Shown here in pieces: positions 49,662 to 60,859 of a stretch of 64,000 nucleotides of DNA. Both the position numbers and the translations under genes were made by a program. The notes under the pieces were generated by a model that saw only the letters and a program-made list of their open reading frames with translations, was not told the DNA's origin and did not search any database. The number at the start of each line of letters is the position of its first letter. The stretch's first letter is position 1. The stretch is taken from contig CM075764.1 in the NCBI GenBank assembly GCA_037974665.1, positions 79,500,325-79,564,324 of the forward strand, given 5' to 3'. Origin of the DNA: Ehretia macrophylla. Taxonomy: Eukaryota; Streptophyta; Magnoliopsida; Boraginales; Ehretiaceae.

Positions 49662-49850
49662 TCCTCCCCCAGAGAATTACGGGTTGTGGCTCATTCCGGG
49701 GGCACAAAGCGAGGGGGATCACCCAGGCTTGAATCACTATGCTTCCGGGTCCTCACAAGAGGCACATCAGGAAGGCCAGCCGGGATCCTTATTGGTCTCG
49801 GAAGCAATTTCATCTATAGGAGCAAATGTCGGGACATCCAGAATATATTA
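49662..49850. other. GC-richer segment of unknown origin (part 2)
   Basis: Continues the unusual composition seen before 45102 (CATTCCGGGGGCACAAAGCG, GAAGGCCAGCCGGGATCC). The gypsy target duplication TCCTC joins the two parts, so they were one block of about 0.95 kb before the gypsy insertion. Composition falls back to AT-rich near 49850. Confidence 0.35.
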
Positions 49851-52189
49851 AATTCTTTCAAATCGGAGGACTATTCTTAAACTTTTGTACCATTTCTCAA
49901 AGTTTGGTCCAACTAAGTAATCATGATTAAGGATGGACAAAATAGGATTTATGAATGAAGCCATTGCATACAAACTGCAGAAAAAATAATTATAACAGAA
50001 AGTAAGATTGCAGGCTAACAAGAATATATGTAAAGCTATTAAATTGCAAAATAAAATAGTTGTTCCCGCTATTTGTTTTAAATCTCATACTCCCTTAATG
50101 AAAAAAAGAATCTATGAGAAGACTCTAAGTGGGATGACCAAGTTCCTATGATTAGACATATTTCTCAAACCTTTGTGGCTATGTTAGAACATGAATACCA
50201 AAGGTCAACAACTCTTTTGTTGTCTATTTCTTTAAATAGGGTATGGTCTACTTTAGTCCCTAAATCACTTTGGTCTCAAACCTTTGTGGCTATGTTGATT
50301 AAGTGATCTAGTTAGATTGGACCCACCATCACTTAGTTATCCGACAAATTGAATCAATAACCTCAAACCTTTGTGGCTATGTTGGTCGTTAGATTTTGGA
50401 AGATAACCACATCTATATGTTTCATTCTAGCGAATTTAATTAACTTATTTTGAAACATATCCTCTACCTTTGGGTAAAAAGTATTGTATTCATTTAGGTC
50501 TCATTAACTATCCTAGGATGACAGAGGACTACGATAAAATCCCTTTTACCGTTTTTGCACATAGGGAGTCAATGCAATCTCATCAAAACATTAAGCATTC
50601 AACATACTATGAACTAATAATCACAATTATAACAATTTAAATAGTATGAATGCAAAGATGTATAAATGGTGGATCATGTGCTTGGCTTCTGGGCTTATAA
50701 AAATAAAAACTATTTTATTAAAAAGACCTTCAACTCCTTGAAATCTCCATTGGGCCTCCAACTCCTGTGGAAAAGTCCATTGGACCTCCAACTCCTTGGA
50801 AAAGTCCATTGGGCTTCTTTCAAGCTTCTTTTGAGAAATTACATAGAAGTTCTCACTACATAATTCTCTCAAATGGTAAAAATAAAATTGAGACGTATAT
50901 CTCAAATTATAACCCAATAACTTTTGACCCTAAATCCCAAATCCATTATCAAATTCACCATTTCCAAGATATAAATATATGCATGATTACTCATATAAAG
51001 TATATAATAATCCACATATAATAAGTTAGCATATAAGTCTAATTAATTCATCATCATGAAAAATTAAACTTTATTTATACTTATTGCATTTTCTTGGAAA
51101 AACACATTTCATTAACGCAAGTCATAATGACCCATTAATTCATATCCCTTTATAATTAATAATATTCACATGCAAGCCCAAAACTTTAAAGACAACACAA
51201 GTCCATGGCCCAATCACATAAATTGGCCCAGTTAGGCTAAAATTTAATCTAAAACATGCACCAAGGCCCAAGCCCAAATCAATATGTCTTATTGGCCTAC
51301 GTACATTTATTTTAGCCCAATAGTCCTTTTAAAAAGATATTATATCAACATATAACCTTTTTCAACTTTCTTAAACTTAGAAATATCTAAATAAAACACA
51401 TTAGACTATTTCCAAATTCAAGATTAGAAGATAATGGCCTCCTTTTATGTGAAATCAACTTTGCAATTTTCAAGACATGTAACAAGTTGCATACTTGACT
51501 TATTAAACAATTTTAATCATCAAATAGTCCTCAATACAATCATATGTATGAATTAGTTAAAATAAGCTTAAAACTACCTGTCAAACTTTCTTTTTAACAC
51601 ATGCATATAATCAACATAAACTCTTGAGGATTTCAAGGCAACTATAAGCACATTATCATGTCCAACAAAAAGCAACATACCAAAACCACACACCAAAGGC
51701 AATTCGGCCATCTTAACATAACAATGCTACACTTGTTTTCTTCAAGTTTTGACTATACAAACACGCATAAAAGATCATTTCAAGAAACACCTTTTTAGCT
51801 TTTAGGACCATCTCTTGATTTAAGGACATGTGTCAACATGCAAAGATCAAATCTAACATTTATCTTTATACATTAGCATATTCAACAAGAAGATCAACCA
51901 TTCTTAGCATGCATGTGACAAATGGCCATTAACAAGTATAGATTTAACATGCAAGCTGAGTCTAGACATATAAACTCATATATACATAAGATCTACATTT
52001 ACAAGCAAAGATCAAGACTAGATCTAAACATGCAATCATGTAGGCTTATCATAAACTTCAACACTTGCACATTTTAAGAGCTAACTCCCGGCCTAGGTAC
52101 TATACACACACACGGCCCAACAAAGAAGTCAACACAAGGCCAACATGCTAGTTTCATGGACATTAAAAACCCATGGCTCTGAAACCACT
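49851..52189 (-). other. 5' internal region of copia element B, non-coding
   Basis: AT-rich leader between the primer site (52175-52187) and the foreign block. A 22-bp word starting CTCAAACCTTTGTGGCTATG occurs three times (50164, 50275, 50362). No gag or pol frame is visible. Non-coding leaders this long occur in large plant LTR elements. Confidence 0.55.
50164..50383. repeat. Three dispersed copies of a 22-bp word
   Basis: The word CTCAAACCTTTGTGGCTATG plus TT occurs at 50164, 50275 and 50362 with no mismatch, spaced 111 and 87 bases. The intervening sequence is not similar, so it is not a simple tandem array. Confidence 0.9.
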
Positions 52190-53094
52190 TGAAGGCCTAA
52201 CTCATATAAGATCATGTCAAGTACATATCAAAGATTAGTTTCAAGATCGTGAAAGTCTAACATGGATAGCTTGCTAGGGCTGAATCACATTAGGCATATT
52301 TCAAAAAATTCTAGCTAACATCAACATGCATTCTTTCATATATGTCCATAAACTAGTTAGCGAACATCATATATCAACTATACATAATGAAATAGCAAGG
52401 TCCATAGGTATACCTCTTGTAGACAACTATGTAGATGATGTAGATTGAAGTTGGAGCTATGGAGTTCTTCTAACTTGAAGAGTCTAGTTGGTCCACAAGC
52501 ATCCAAAGCTCAACCCTATCTTAGAAGAAAATGTGCTAGTATACTTCTAAGATATAAAGCTATAAATGTGTAGTTGTTCACAAAATTGCAAAAGCTTGAC
52601 CATCAACTTGCCATGGCCGATTACACCAAGAGAGAGAAGATGAAATTGTTCACTCTATTCCTCTTGTGTGTGTGCTGTGTATGTGAGAGGAGCTTAGAGA
52701 GAGAGAGTTGTCATCTTTTCAAATAATATATAAACTATTATAAAAAAAATGAGTAGCCAATCACAATTGCTACCTTTCTATGATAATCCATGCATATCCT
52801 AGGATCACAATCATTGGAATTAGATGGAAAGATTCAGGTCTTCTCTCTCCTCCTATGCTTGGCTGAAAATGCTAGTGGAAAGAGAGAGAAAGTTGTCAAT
52901 TTTTATATATTATATAATCTCTATTATATTTTATTGTCCTTCATGCATTTAAGAGCCAATCATAATATTTCTCTTTCTTGCTTGAATCAACCAAGCCATG
53001 TATGACCTTGGATTGTAATCATTACAATCCAAGGGACACCTTTTTCTCTCTCATGGCACTTGGCAAAAAGGTTTTGTCATCAAAAGTAATGGAC

Positions 53095-53111
53095 AAGATT
53101 CTTTTGTCTTT
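53095..53111. repeat. LINE target site duplication, 3' copy
   Basis: AAGATTCTTTTGTCTTT, identical to 60843-60859 and present once, without the insert, near 39044 in the left LTR of element B. Confidence 0.97.
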
Positions 53112-53249
53112 TTTTTGTTGATAATTCGGTAAAATTTTATTCAAAGAAAAAATAAAGTACAAGTACAACTAAGGAAAAACCAAAAAAGACAAAAAACAAA
53201 ATCAATGAAAAAGAAAGAACAAAAAACAAGAAAGCAAATGAATTACTAA

Positions 53250-56200
53250 TTAAAGTAATTCAGTAGCCCCCATCGCTCCAAAACATCACGATTGATAGAT
53301 GTGTTCTTGAATTTTTTGCTCGTGAGGATTTTGGAGTTGACATCGTTCTGGATAGACTTAAAGATTTGTTCTTCAGTAAAGGCTTATTCTCTGAAAATAC
53401 GTCTATTTCTCTTGATCCAAATATGATAAACAGCAGCACAGAGAAAAGTTTTGAAAATCTGGACTTTGGAATCATAACTCCAAATATCAATAGAGCTAGA
53501 AGTATCCAAAATTTTGGGAATAGTGAACAGTGAGCAATCAATGGAAAGTGCCGACAATCCCTGCCTCCAGATTCTCCGAGTGAAGGAACATTCAAAAAAT
53601 AAGTGCTCATTTGTTTCACATCCCATGTAGCAAAAAACACAATTAGAATTATCTTGAATGCCCCAAGAAACAAGTCTGTACTTAGTTGTCAACTTATTCA
53701 AGATTGCAAGCCAAGTGATGAAACTATGTTTAGGGATGCAATTGTTAAACCAAATAAGTTTAAACCAATGAATCTTATCCCTTTTAACTCTAATGTTTTC
53801 CCAAGTCTTTTTGAAAGAGAACTTCCCATTAAAAACATGAGCCCAGTTGAAAGTATCATCATCATCATTAGGAGCTAAATAGCACCAGGGTGGAGATTTG
53901 CCAATGAAGGAGGGTGATGAGGCTAAACCCAATTGTTGTTATAGATGATATTAGCAACTCTAGCATCAAAAGATGGATAGAAGGTGTCTATCCCATAAAG
54001 AGTACGAAGACTTCCTGAAAAATGCCAGTTATCATGCCAGAAAAAAGTAGAGATACCATTACCAATACAATGAGTAATGAAGGTTTTAGCCAAACATCTG
54101 AGTTGCAAGATTTTTCTCCAAGTCCAGCTGCAATCTTTGGGGATAGAGAGAGTCCAAATGCATTTGTCTTTGATGTGGTTAGTCCAAACCCAATTCGCCC
54201 AAAGAGAATAATGAGATGAATAAAATCTCCAGAAAAGCTTCAAAAGTGCAGTTTTGTTTGTTTCCTCAATTGTCCGAATACCAAGGCCACCCTCATCAAT
54301 TGGTTTACAAACATTAGCCCAGGCAACCTTCGGGCCAACTCCGCGCCACAAGAAAGCACAAAATTTGCCTTCAATGACAGAAATTAGGCCTTTTGGAAGA
54401 AAGAGTGAGCTAGTCCAATGAGTATACATACCAGACAAAACAGACTTGATCAATTGAAGGCGACCCGCAAAAGAAAGCCAGTGAGTAGTCTAGTGATCAA
54501 TTCTTTTCAAAATTTTATCAATGATAGCCTGGCAATCAGATTTTCGAAGTCTGCCAGAAATGAGAGGAACACCAAGATATTTAACTGGAAAGGAACCCTC
54601 TTCAAAGCCAAGAATAGCAAAAATCAAGTTAATCTTCTCCTGAGAACAATTGCCATAGTAAATTTCACTCTTTTCAGGATTGCAAAACAATCCCGAACAT
54701 TTGTGGAAATTAGCCCGAGTAGTAGAGATAGATCTAATAGTATGTTCATCAGCTTTACAAAAAATAAGGAAATCATCCGCAAAACAGAGATGGTTGAGCT
54801 TAAGTTCTGCACATTTGGGATGAAACAGAAATCCAGTGGAAGAGTGAAGCTTATTCAACATACCAGTCAAAATTTCCATAGTAATGACAAAGAGATAAGG
54901 TGAAAGAGGATCACCTTGGCGAACACCTTTTGATCCAGGAAAATAACCTTCAAGACTTCCATTAATGGCAACAGAAAATCTTGTGGTACAAAGTCTTTTT
55001 GAAAGAGAACTTCCCATTAAAAACATGAGCCCAGTTGAAAGTATCATCATCATCATTAGGAGCTAAATAGCACCAGGGTGGAGATTTGCCAATGAAGGAG
55101 GGTGATGAGGCCAAACCCAGTTGTTGTTATAGATGATATTAGCAACTCTAGCATCAAAAGATGGATAGAAGGTGTCTATCCCATAAAGAGTACGAAGACT
55201 TCCTAAAAAATGCCAGTTATCATGCCAGAAAAAAGTAGAGATACCATTACCAATACAATGAGTAATGAAGGTTTTAGCCAAACATCTGAGTTGCAAGATT
55301 TTTCTCCAAGTCCAGCTGCAATCTTTGGGGATAGAGAGAGTCCAAATGCATTTGTCTTTGATGTGGTTAGTCTAAACCCAATTCGCCCAAAGAGAATAAC
55401 GAGATGAATAAAATCTCCAGAAAAGCTTCAAAAGTGCAGTTTTGTTTGTTTCCTCAATTGTCCGAATACCAAGGCCACCCTCATCAATTGGTTTACAAAC
55501 ATTAGCCCAGGCAACCTTCGGGCCAACTCCGTGCCACAAGAAAGCACGAAATTTGCCTTCAATGACAGAAATTAGGCCTTTTGGAAGAAAGAGTGAGCTA
55601 GTCCAATGAGTATACATACCAGACAAAACAGACTTGATCAATTGAAGGCGACCCGCAAAAGAAAGCCAGCGAGTAGTCTAGTGATCAATTCTTTTCGAAA
55701 TTTTATCAATGATAGCCTGGCAATCAGATTTTCGAAGTCTGCCAGAAATGAGAGGAACACCAAGATATTTAACTGGAAAGGAACTCTCTTCAAAGCCAAG
55801 AATAGCAAAAATCAAGTTAATCTTCTCCTGAGAACAATTGCCATAGTAAATTTCACTCTTTTCAGGATTGCAAAACAATCCCGAACATTTGTGGAAATTA
55901 GCCAGAGTAGTAGAGATAGATCTAATAGTATGTTCATCAGCTTTACAAAAAATAAGGAAATCATCCGCAAAACAGAGATGGTTGAGCTTAAGTTCTGCAC
56001 ATTTGGGATGAAACAGAAATCTAGTGGAAGAGTGAAGCTTATTCAACATACCAGTCAAAATTTCCATAGTAATGACAAAGAGATAAGGTGAAAGAGGATC
56101 ACCTTGGCGAACACCTTTTGATCCAGGAAAATAACCTTCAAGACTTCCATTAATGGCAACAGAAAATCTTGTGGTACAAATACATTCCATAATCCAGCCA

Positions 56201-58071
56201 ACAAACATATCAGGAAACCCAAATGCATGAAGAGCTTGATAGATAAAATCCCAGTGGACAGAATCAAAAGCTTTCATAAGATGCACCTTCATAGTGCATC
56301 TTGGAGTAAGGCTACCCATGGAATAATTTCTAACAAGATCTTGAGCAATAAGAACATTATCCAGCATCATTCTATTCTCAATAAAAGTAGATTGATTATA
56401 AGAGATAATATGAGGAAGACTACCCTTAAGACGATTCGCAATGATCTTAGAGATGCATTTATAAATCGTATTACAACAAGAAATGGGCCTAAAATCCTTA
56501 ACCATTGAGGGAGAACCAATTTTGGGAACAAGTGCAATAATGGTTGAATTGATCTCCTTCAAAAGAGAAGTAGAATGAAAGAAAGAAAGAACAGCTTCCG
56601 TAACATCTTTTCCCACAGTATGCCAAGCAATCTTGTAGAAATGAGCAGTAAAGCCATCAGGTCCAAGACTTTTACTTCCATTGAGAGAAAACATCACCTT
56701 TTTAATTTCATCAGCAGTCACAGGAGCAATCATATGATGGTGATTCTCCATAGGGACAGTTTGATGCACAAAGGGAAGAATATCTTCCATAAGAACAGGC
56801 CTGTGTCTAGGTGAATTAGGACCAAGAAGATTAGAAAAGAAATCCACAATCTCTGTACACACCTCATCCTCATTCATGGTAGAACTACCATCTGAACGAG
56901 AAAGTTTAGTGATAGAATTGCGAGAATGTCTGCCTCTGATCACCTTATGAAAGTAGGCCGAATTAGAGTCTCCATATTTAAGCCATTGGATCTTGGATTT
57001 CTGCCTGAGAATATCCTCTTGAGCAATGGAAAGGGACTTCACTTCCTTGAGAAGAGATTTCTCCTGAGCAATAATATTGTCATTCCCATGACCAGAAAGT
57101 AAAAGATGCTGGAGATGAGAGATTTTATCCTGAAGAGACCGAATTCTGGTATTAGCATTGTGAAAAAAATTAGCATTGAACTCCTTGAGTGCTTTCTTCA
57201 GGACTTTTTGTTTCTGGACAAGCCGGTACATAGGTGAACCTGAGACATAAAAATTCCAGTTCTTTTCCACAACATCAAAGAAAAGCTCATGAGAAGTCCA
57301 AGCATTAAAGAATTTAAAAGGCTTCGGTTTGGAAGATCGTGGAAGGGAAGTGTACATAATAAGTGGACAGTGATCGGAGATACCAGGCGTTTCCACAAGA
57401 AGAGATGAATGTGGATAAATGTCCAACCATTTAGTATTGACGAAGGCTTTGTCAAGCTTACTTGCTTTAAAATTCCTACCAGAACTTTTGTTAGACCAAG
57501 TGAAGTGCGGTCCAATGCTAGGATACTCAATGAGCTCAGCTTGAGTGGTGCAGTTAGTGAAATCCTCAGAGCTCTTTGAAATGTACTTTGAAGATCAGTC
57601 ATCTTGGAAGAGGACTTCATTAAAGTCACCAATGATACACCAAGGTCGAGATGCACTAGTGGAGCTCCATTGAAGAATCTTAGACCAAAGGGCTTTCCTG
57701 TCAGAGGAGAGACTTTCACCATAGACAAAAGTGAGAAAAGTAAATGAGCTATCCATCAAAGATTTGACATGGCAATGAATAGCCTAGTCAGTTGAATCAA
57801 TAACTGTGATGTCATAGCGATCAATTTTCCACAAAATCCATATACGACCAGAAGAACTAGCATGATAATTATGCAGAAACCCAAAGCCTTCAAACTTACG
57901 AGAAATGATATCAATTTCATTTCCCGCTTTAATTTTAGTTTCAACAATGCTAAAAATATCAATAGAGAATTTATTTACAAGTTGAAGTACTGCTTTTTGT
58001 TTTTGGGGGTCATTAAACCCCCTGATGTTCCAGGAGGAAAAAATCATTGGTGGGTTAGGGGGGTTGACCAA
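53250..58071 (-). pseudogene. LINE ORF2 (endonuclease and reverse transcriptase), broken
   Basis: Begins at 58071 (MVNPPNPPMIFSSWNIRGFN). Endonuclease motifs are WNIRGFN (~58030), ETKI, GDFNEV (~57620) and SDHCPL (~57370). Reverse transcriptase motifs are FRPISCCNTIYK, the MKVHLMKAFDSVHWDF block (usual family pattern DLxKAYDxVxW, so the first Asp is replaced by His), GVRQGDPLSPYLF and the catalytic FADDFLIF (~55970). The zinc-binding end is CVFCYMGCETNEHLFFEC (~53600). In-frame stops are at 57784-57786, 57595-57597 and 55678-55680, with more downstream, and the last part is in another frame. The region from FADD onward occurs twice because of a 1,188-bp tandem duplication. Confidence 0.9.
53803..56178 (-). 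repeat. 1,188-bp tandem duplication inside the LINE ORF2
   Basis: Bases 53803-54990 and 54991-56178 are two copies of one unit, differing at about 12 places by eye (~1%). The unit starts AAGTCTTTTTGAAAGAGAAC in the left copy and recurs at 54991. Its length is a multiple of three (396 codons). It contains the part of reverse transcriptase from GSLEGYF through FADD to the thumb and connector. Both copies carry the same TAG after RIDH, so that stop came before the duplication. Confidence 0.95.
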
Positions 58072-60645
58072 GTTGGAGACCCCATCTGGTTTAGGGGATT
58101 GCCTTCATGAATCGAAATATCCACATTTTTTTCAATATCATTTTGCTCAATATTAGGATCAATTTCACCTGGTTCAAGATCATCACCCAAGTTGAGAGCT
58201 TCAAATTGATTATTAGAAACCACAACATCACCTGGGGCTGGAACAGCTCTAGTTCTCTTTGGGGAATCAACACCATCATGGACAGGCACGGAATCATCTG
58301 GCTTTGAAAAAGAATCTATTCCTGAAGAAAAGACAGAGACCTTTCCCTTGGAAGGCGAACTTTTCCCAGAGGTTCCAGGACTGGACGGCTTTACTCCTGA
58401 TCGGGAAGTGGATAAACCCAAATTTGTTTGTTGAACATCAGCGCAAGGGGCATCCTGAGTCTTCTCATGAGAATTTGATTGGGGAACACTTGCTGGAAGA
58501 GAAGATTTCCTCCTGACATCAGTCCATCCATCAGAACTGGCTGGTTGCTGTTCATTCTGGCCTATATGAGTTGAAGGGCAATTAGGCGCCAGATGACCTA
58601 TAAGGAAACAATTAGTACATTTCATGGGCTTCCAAGCATATTCAACTAAGACATCAACCCATTCTCCTTTTTGGTTTTGAACATCCACCATCTCTTGAAG
58701 CTCATTTTCAAGATTAACTTCCATACAAACCTTAGCAAAACCAAGATGTGAACGAGTTGCAGTAAGAGGGTCCACTTGGAGAGGGGTTCCCAAAGTGCTA
58801 GCAACACAACTCAACCCTTCAATGGACCAAAGACTAAAAGGGATGTTGCGTAGTTTAATCCACATAGGAATCTTATCACATTTGAATTCAACCTTCTGAG
58901 AATTAGGATCCCATTTTCTAAGAAGAAGAGGACGATCGTTAACATGCCATAATTGTTCAAGGATTAATGGTATTGCTTCCTGATTTTCAAAAGTGAAAAT
59001 GTACAGGCCATTGTCTGTTGAGCAAACTTGGACAGAGCCAAACTTTTTCCATTTGTTATTGATGAAATTTCTAATGAGAAAGAAAGGTGGTGGTTTCTCA
59101 AGAAACTGTCCAAGAAGACAACATTCCCAATAAGAATTTCCCACATCATGAACTTCTTGAGGAGCTAAGCACGCCGGCTTGCCATTTCTGATTGTTGGCT
59201 CAAAGTACTTCAATTTGTAGGATTCAGCAACAGAGCCCATGAACATTTCTTGCCAATTGTTAGTCGTCATCCATGCTCTAGGTTGAGGTTGATGCTTAGG
59301 TCCCTTTCTTGGACGGGCATTTTGTTTCGGTTGAAGGTTTGAACTAGGCTGTCCAAAATTGTTTGATGTTGCATTGGTGTTTGTAGTTTGAGTGGTGTTT
59401 GCATTTCGGTTGAGGCTTGGTTGCTGAGAGGAGATAGCTAAATGTTGACTATGATTGCTGATAGGAGCTTTCAAGTTCGTGTTCTGGAGAGAAGGGAATT
59501 GAACATTGTAGGCAATCTGTTCAGTGGAATGATTAATTTCACTTTTGTTACTGTTGTCTCCACGTTGATCCCAAATCTTGTCTGAATTATGCTGAGATTG
59601 AACAACCACATGGTGGTCCCCACGAGGGTGGAGAGAATTGAGAGAATTAAGTCGTGGGTCATCCACGTGATTAGTTGGGGCATGGCCAAAAGCAGAATTG
59701 GTATGAGTTGTTGGAGCCAAACTCATGTGCGAATGGCCCACTTGATTGAAAGCTTGGTTTGAAATATTGTCAAATGGAGCACCGGCAGCCCCATGTGAAG
59801 ATGGTCCTCGTGGGTCCAATGCTTGATTTTGCATATGGGAAGGCTGCTGAAAATTGGCCGTTGGAAGTATACCCATGTGCGTAATTTCCAAAAAGAGCGC
59901 CAGCAGCTCCAAGTGGAGATGGTCCACGCGGATTGGAGTAGGAATTGCTAGGTCCAACAGCATTAAAGAATTGCCCCATGTGCTAATGTTGTTGACCACC
60001 GAAATTTGAATGGCCCACATGCATAATACTTGGTCTCTCATTCAAAATTTGTGGCTGAATCATATCATGTTGTGGCCCCATGGTATTGTGACTATCAAAA
60101 CCAACTGCAGCCCGCTGAATTTGACTATGGGGATTATTCTCTTGGCCCGCGTGAATGTTGTTGGCAAATTGATGTTGACCAACGAACATATTGTTAGTAA
60201 CTTGACCCATGTGCAGCTGTTCCCTACCATTATTCTGATTGCCAAAATAATTTGGACCCACAATACCGTGGCCCACCATAGCGCTGGAGTTAATTAGCAT
60301 AGGGGTTGTACCAATAGCATGTGTAGTAGTACCCCAAGCTGAAGAAGAAGACTGAGCATTTTCCTTGCTCGTATCGTGTGCTTCAGGGATAGCCGAAGCT
60401 ACATGAAATCCCCTATGATCCGACGAGGACAACTCTTCCAGCTCATTAACCATATCAATGGATTGATTCTTTAACTGAATATTCTTGTAGGTTTGTTCAA
60501 GCACTTTACTTGAGTTGAACGATTCTTCTTCCTCAAAGGCAGTAGGTGAAGATGAGTCTTCAGAATTTTCTGAAACATTAGTTGACTTGGTTTTGGCCTT
60601 AAGCCTATCACTAGTACGAGTTGGCTTCTTGTTACCACCTGCCAT
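58044..60645 (-). pseudogene. LINE ORF1 (RNA-binding protein), broken
   Basis: Starts at 60645 (MAGGNKKPTRTSDRLKAK) and ends at 58044, giving about 867 codons. The middle is Asn/Gln/His-rich low-complexity sequence. The C-terminal part (about 59270-58500) has the DUF4283-like fold of plant L1 ORF1 proteins (KLKYFEPTIRNGKPACLA, SHLGFAKVCMEVNL) and ends in a CCHC knuckle CTNCFLIGHLAPNC. An in-frame TAG lies near 59981, and the frame shifts by about 59850-59900, so the protein is split between two frames. The frame overlaps the ORF2 start by 28 nt in another frame, as is common in L1 elements. Confidence 0.85.
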
Positions 60646-60842
60646 GGTAAAAAGAAAAAATGAAGTGGCTGAGGGACGGGTTTGGAAAAGTGTTTAGGTT
60701 GCAAAGGTTGAAGCTTGAATGAAATGTGGTGTTTGGTGGTGGTGCTGTTTGGAGGTGGTGGTGTCTGGGTCTAGAGAGAAGGGATAGAATTTTCTCTCTC
60801 TTCCATTTACCTAAGTTGTTATCAACATGATCAAAACATAAT
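60646..60842 (-). other. LINE 5' leader
   Basis: About 197 bases between the 5' target duplication and the ORF1 ATG. On the minus strand it begins ATTATGTTTTGATCATG and includes GAGAGAGAAAATTC and CCACCACCTCC-like stretches. Internal promoters of plant L1 elements lie here, but no motif was identified. Confidence 0.6.
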
Positions 60843-60859
60843 AAGATTCTTTTGTCTTT
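60843..60859. repeat. LINE target site duplication, 5' copy
   Basis: AAGATTCTTTTGTCTTT, identical to 53095-53111. It continues into ATTCAAAAGTTAATCCTATC, which matches the LTR sequence that follows the single copy near 39062. Confidence 0.97.

Larger units (their letters stand above)
53112..60842 (-). mobile_element. L1-type LINE inserted in copia B 5' LTR
   Basis: A perfect 17-bp target duplication AAGATTCTTTTGTCTTT flanks it at 53095-53111 and 60843-60859. The short A-tail appears as the T run at 53109-53116. On the minus strand the order is a ~200-bp leader, ORF1 with a CCHC knuckle, ORF2 with endonuclease, reverse transcriptase and a C-terminal zinc-binding domain, then a ~140-bp 3' end. 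It is full length plus an internal 1,188-bp tandem duplication. It is inactive: ORF1 has a stop and a frameshift, and ORF2 has several stops. The other LTR of B preserves the empty site. Confidence 0.95.

Noticed and set aside
50164-50383. Spaced identical repeats as a CRISPR-like array
   Set aside because: Only three copies, unequal spacing, eukaryotic retroelement setting and no cas genes.
54418-56091. 161-codon open frames on the + strand, in duplicate
   Set aside because: They are antisense shadows of the LINE reverse transcriptase and occur twice only because of the tandem duplication.
57198-57728. 176-codon open frame on the minus strand within the LINE
   Set aside because: It is a shadow frame; the endonuclease motifs lie in another frame of the same stretch.
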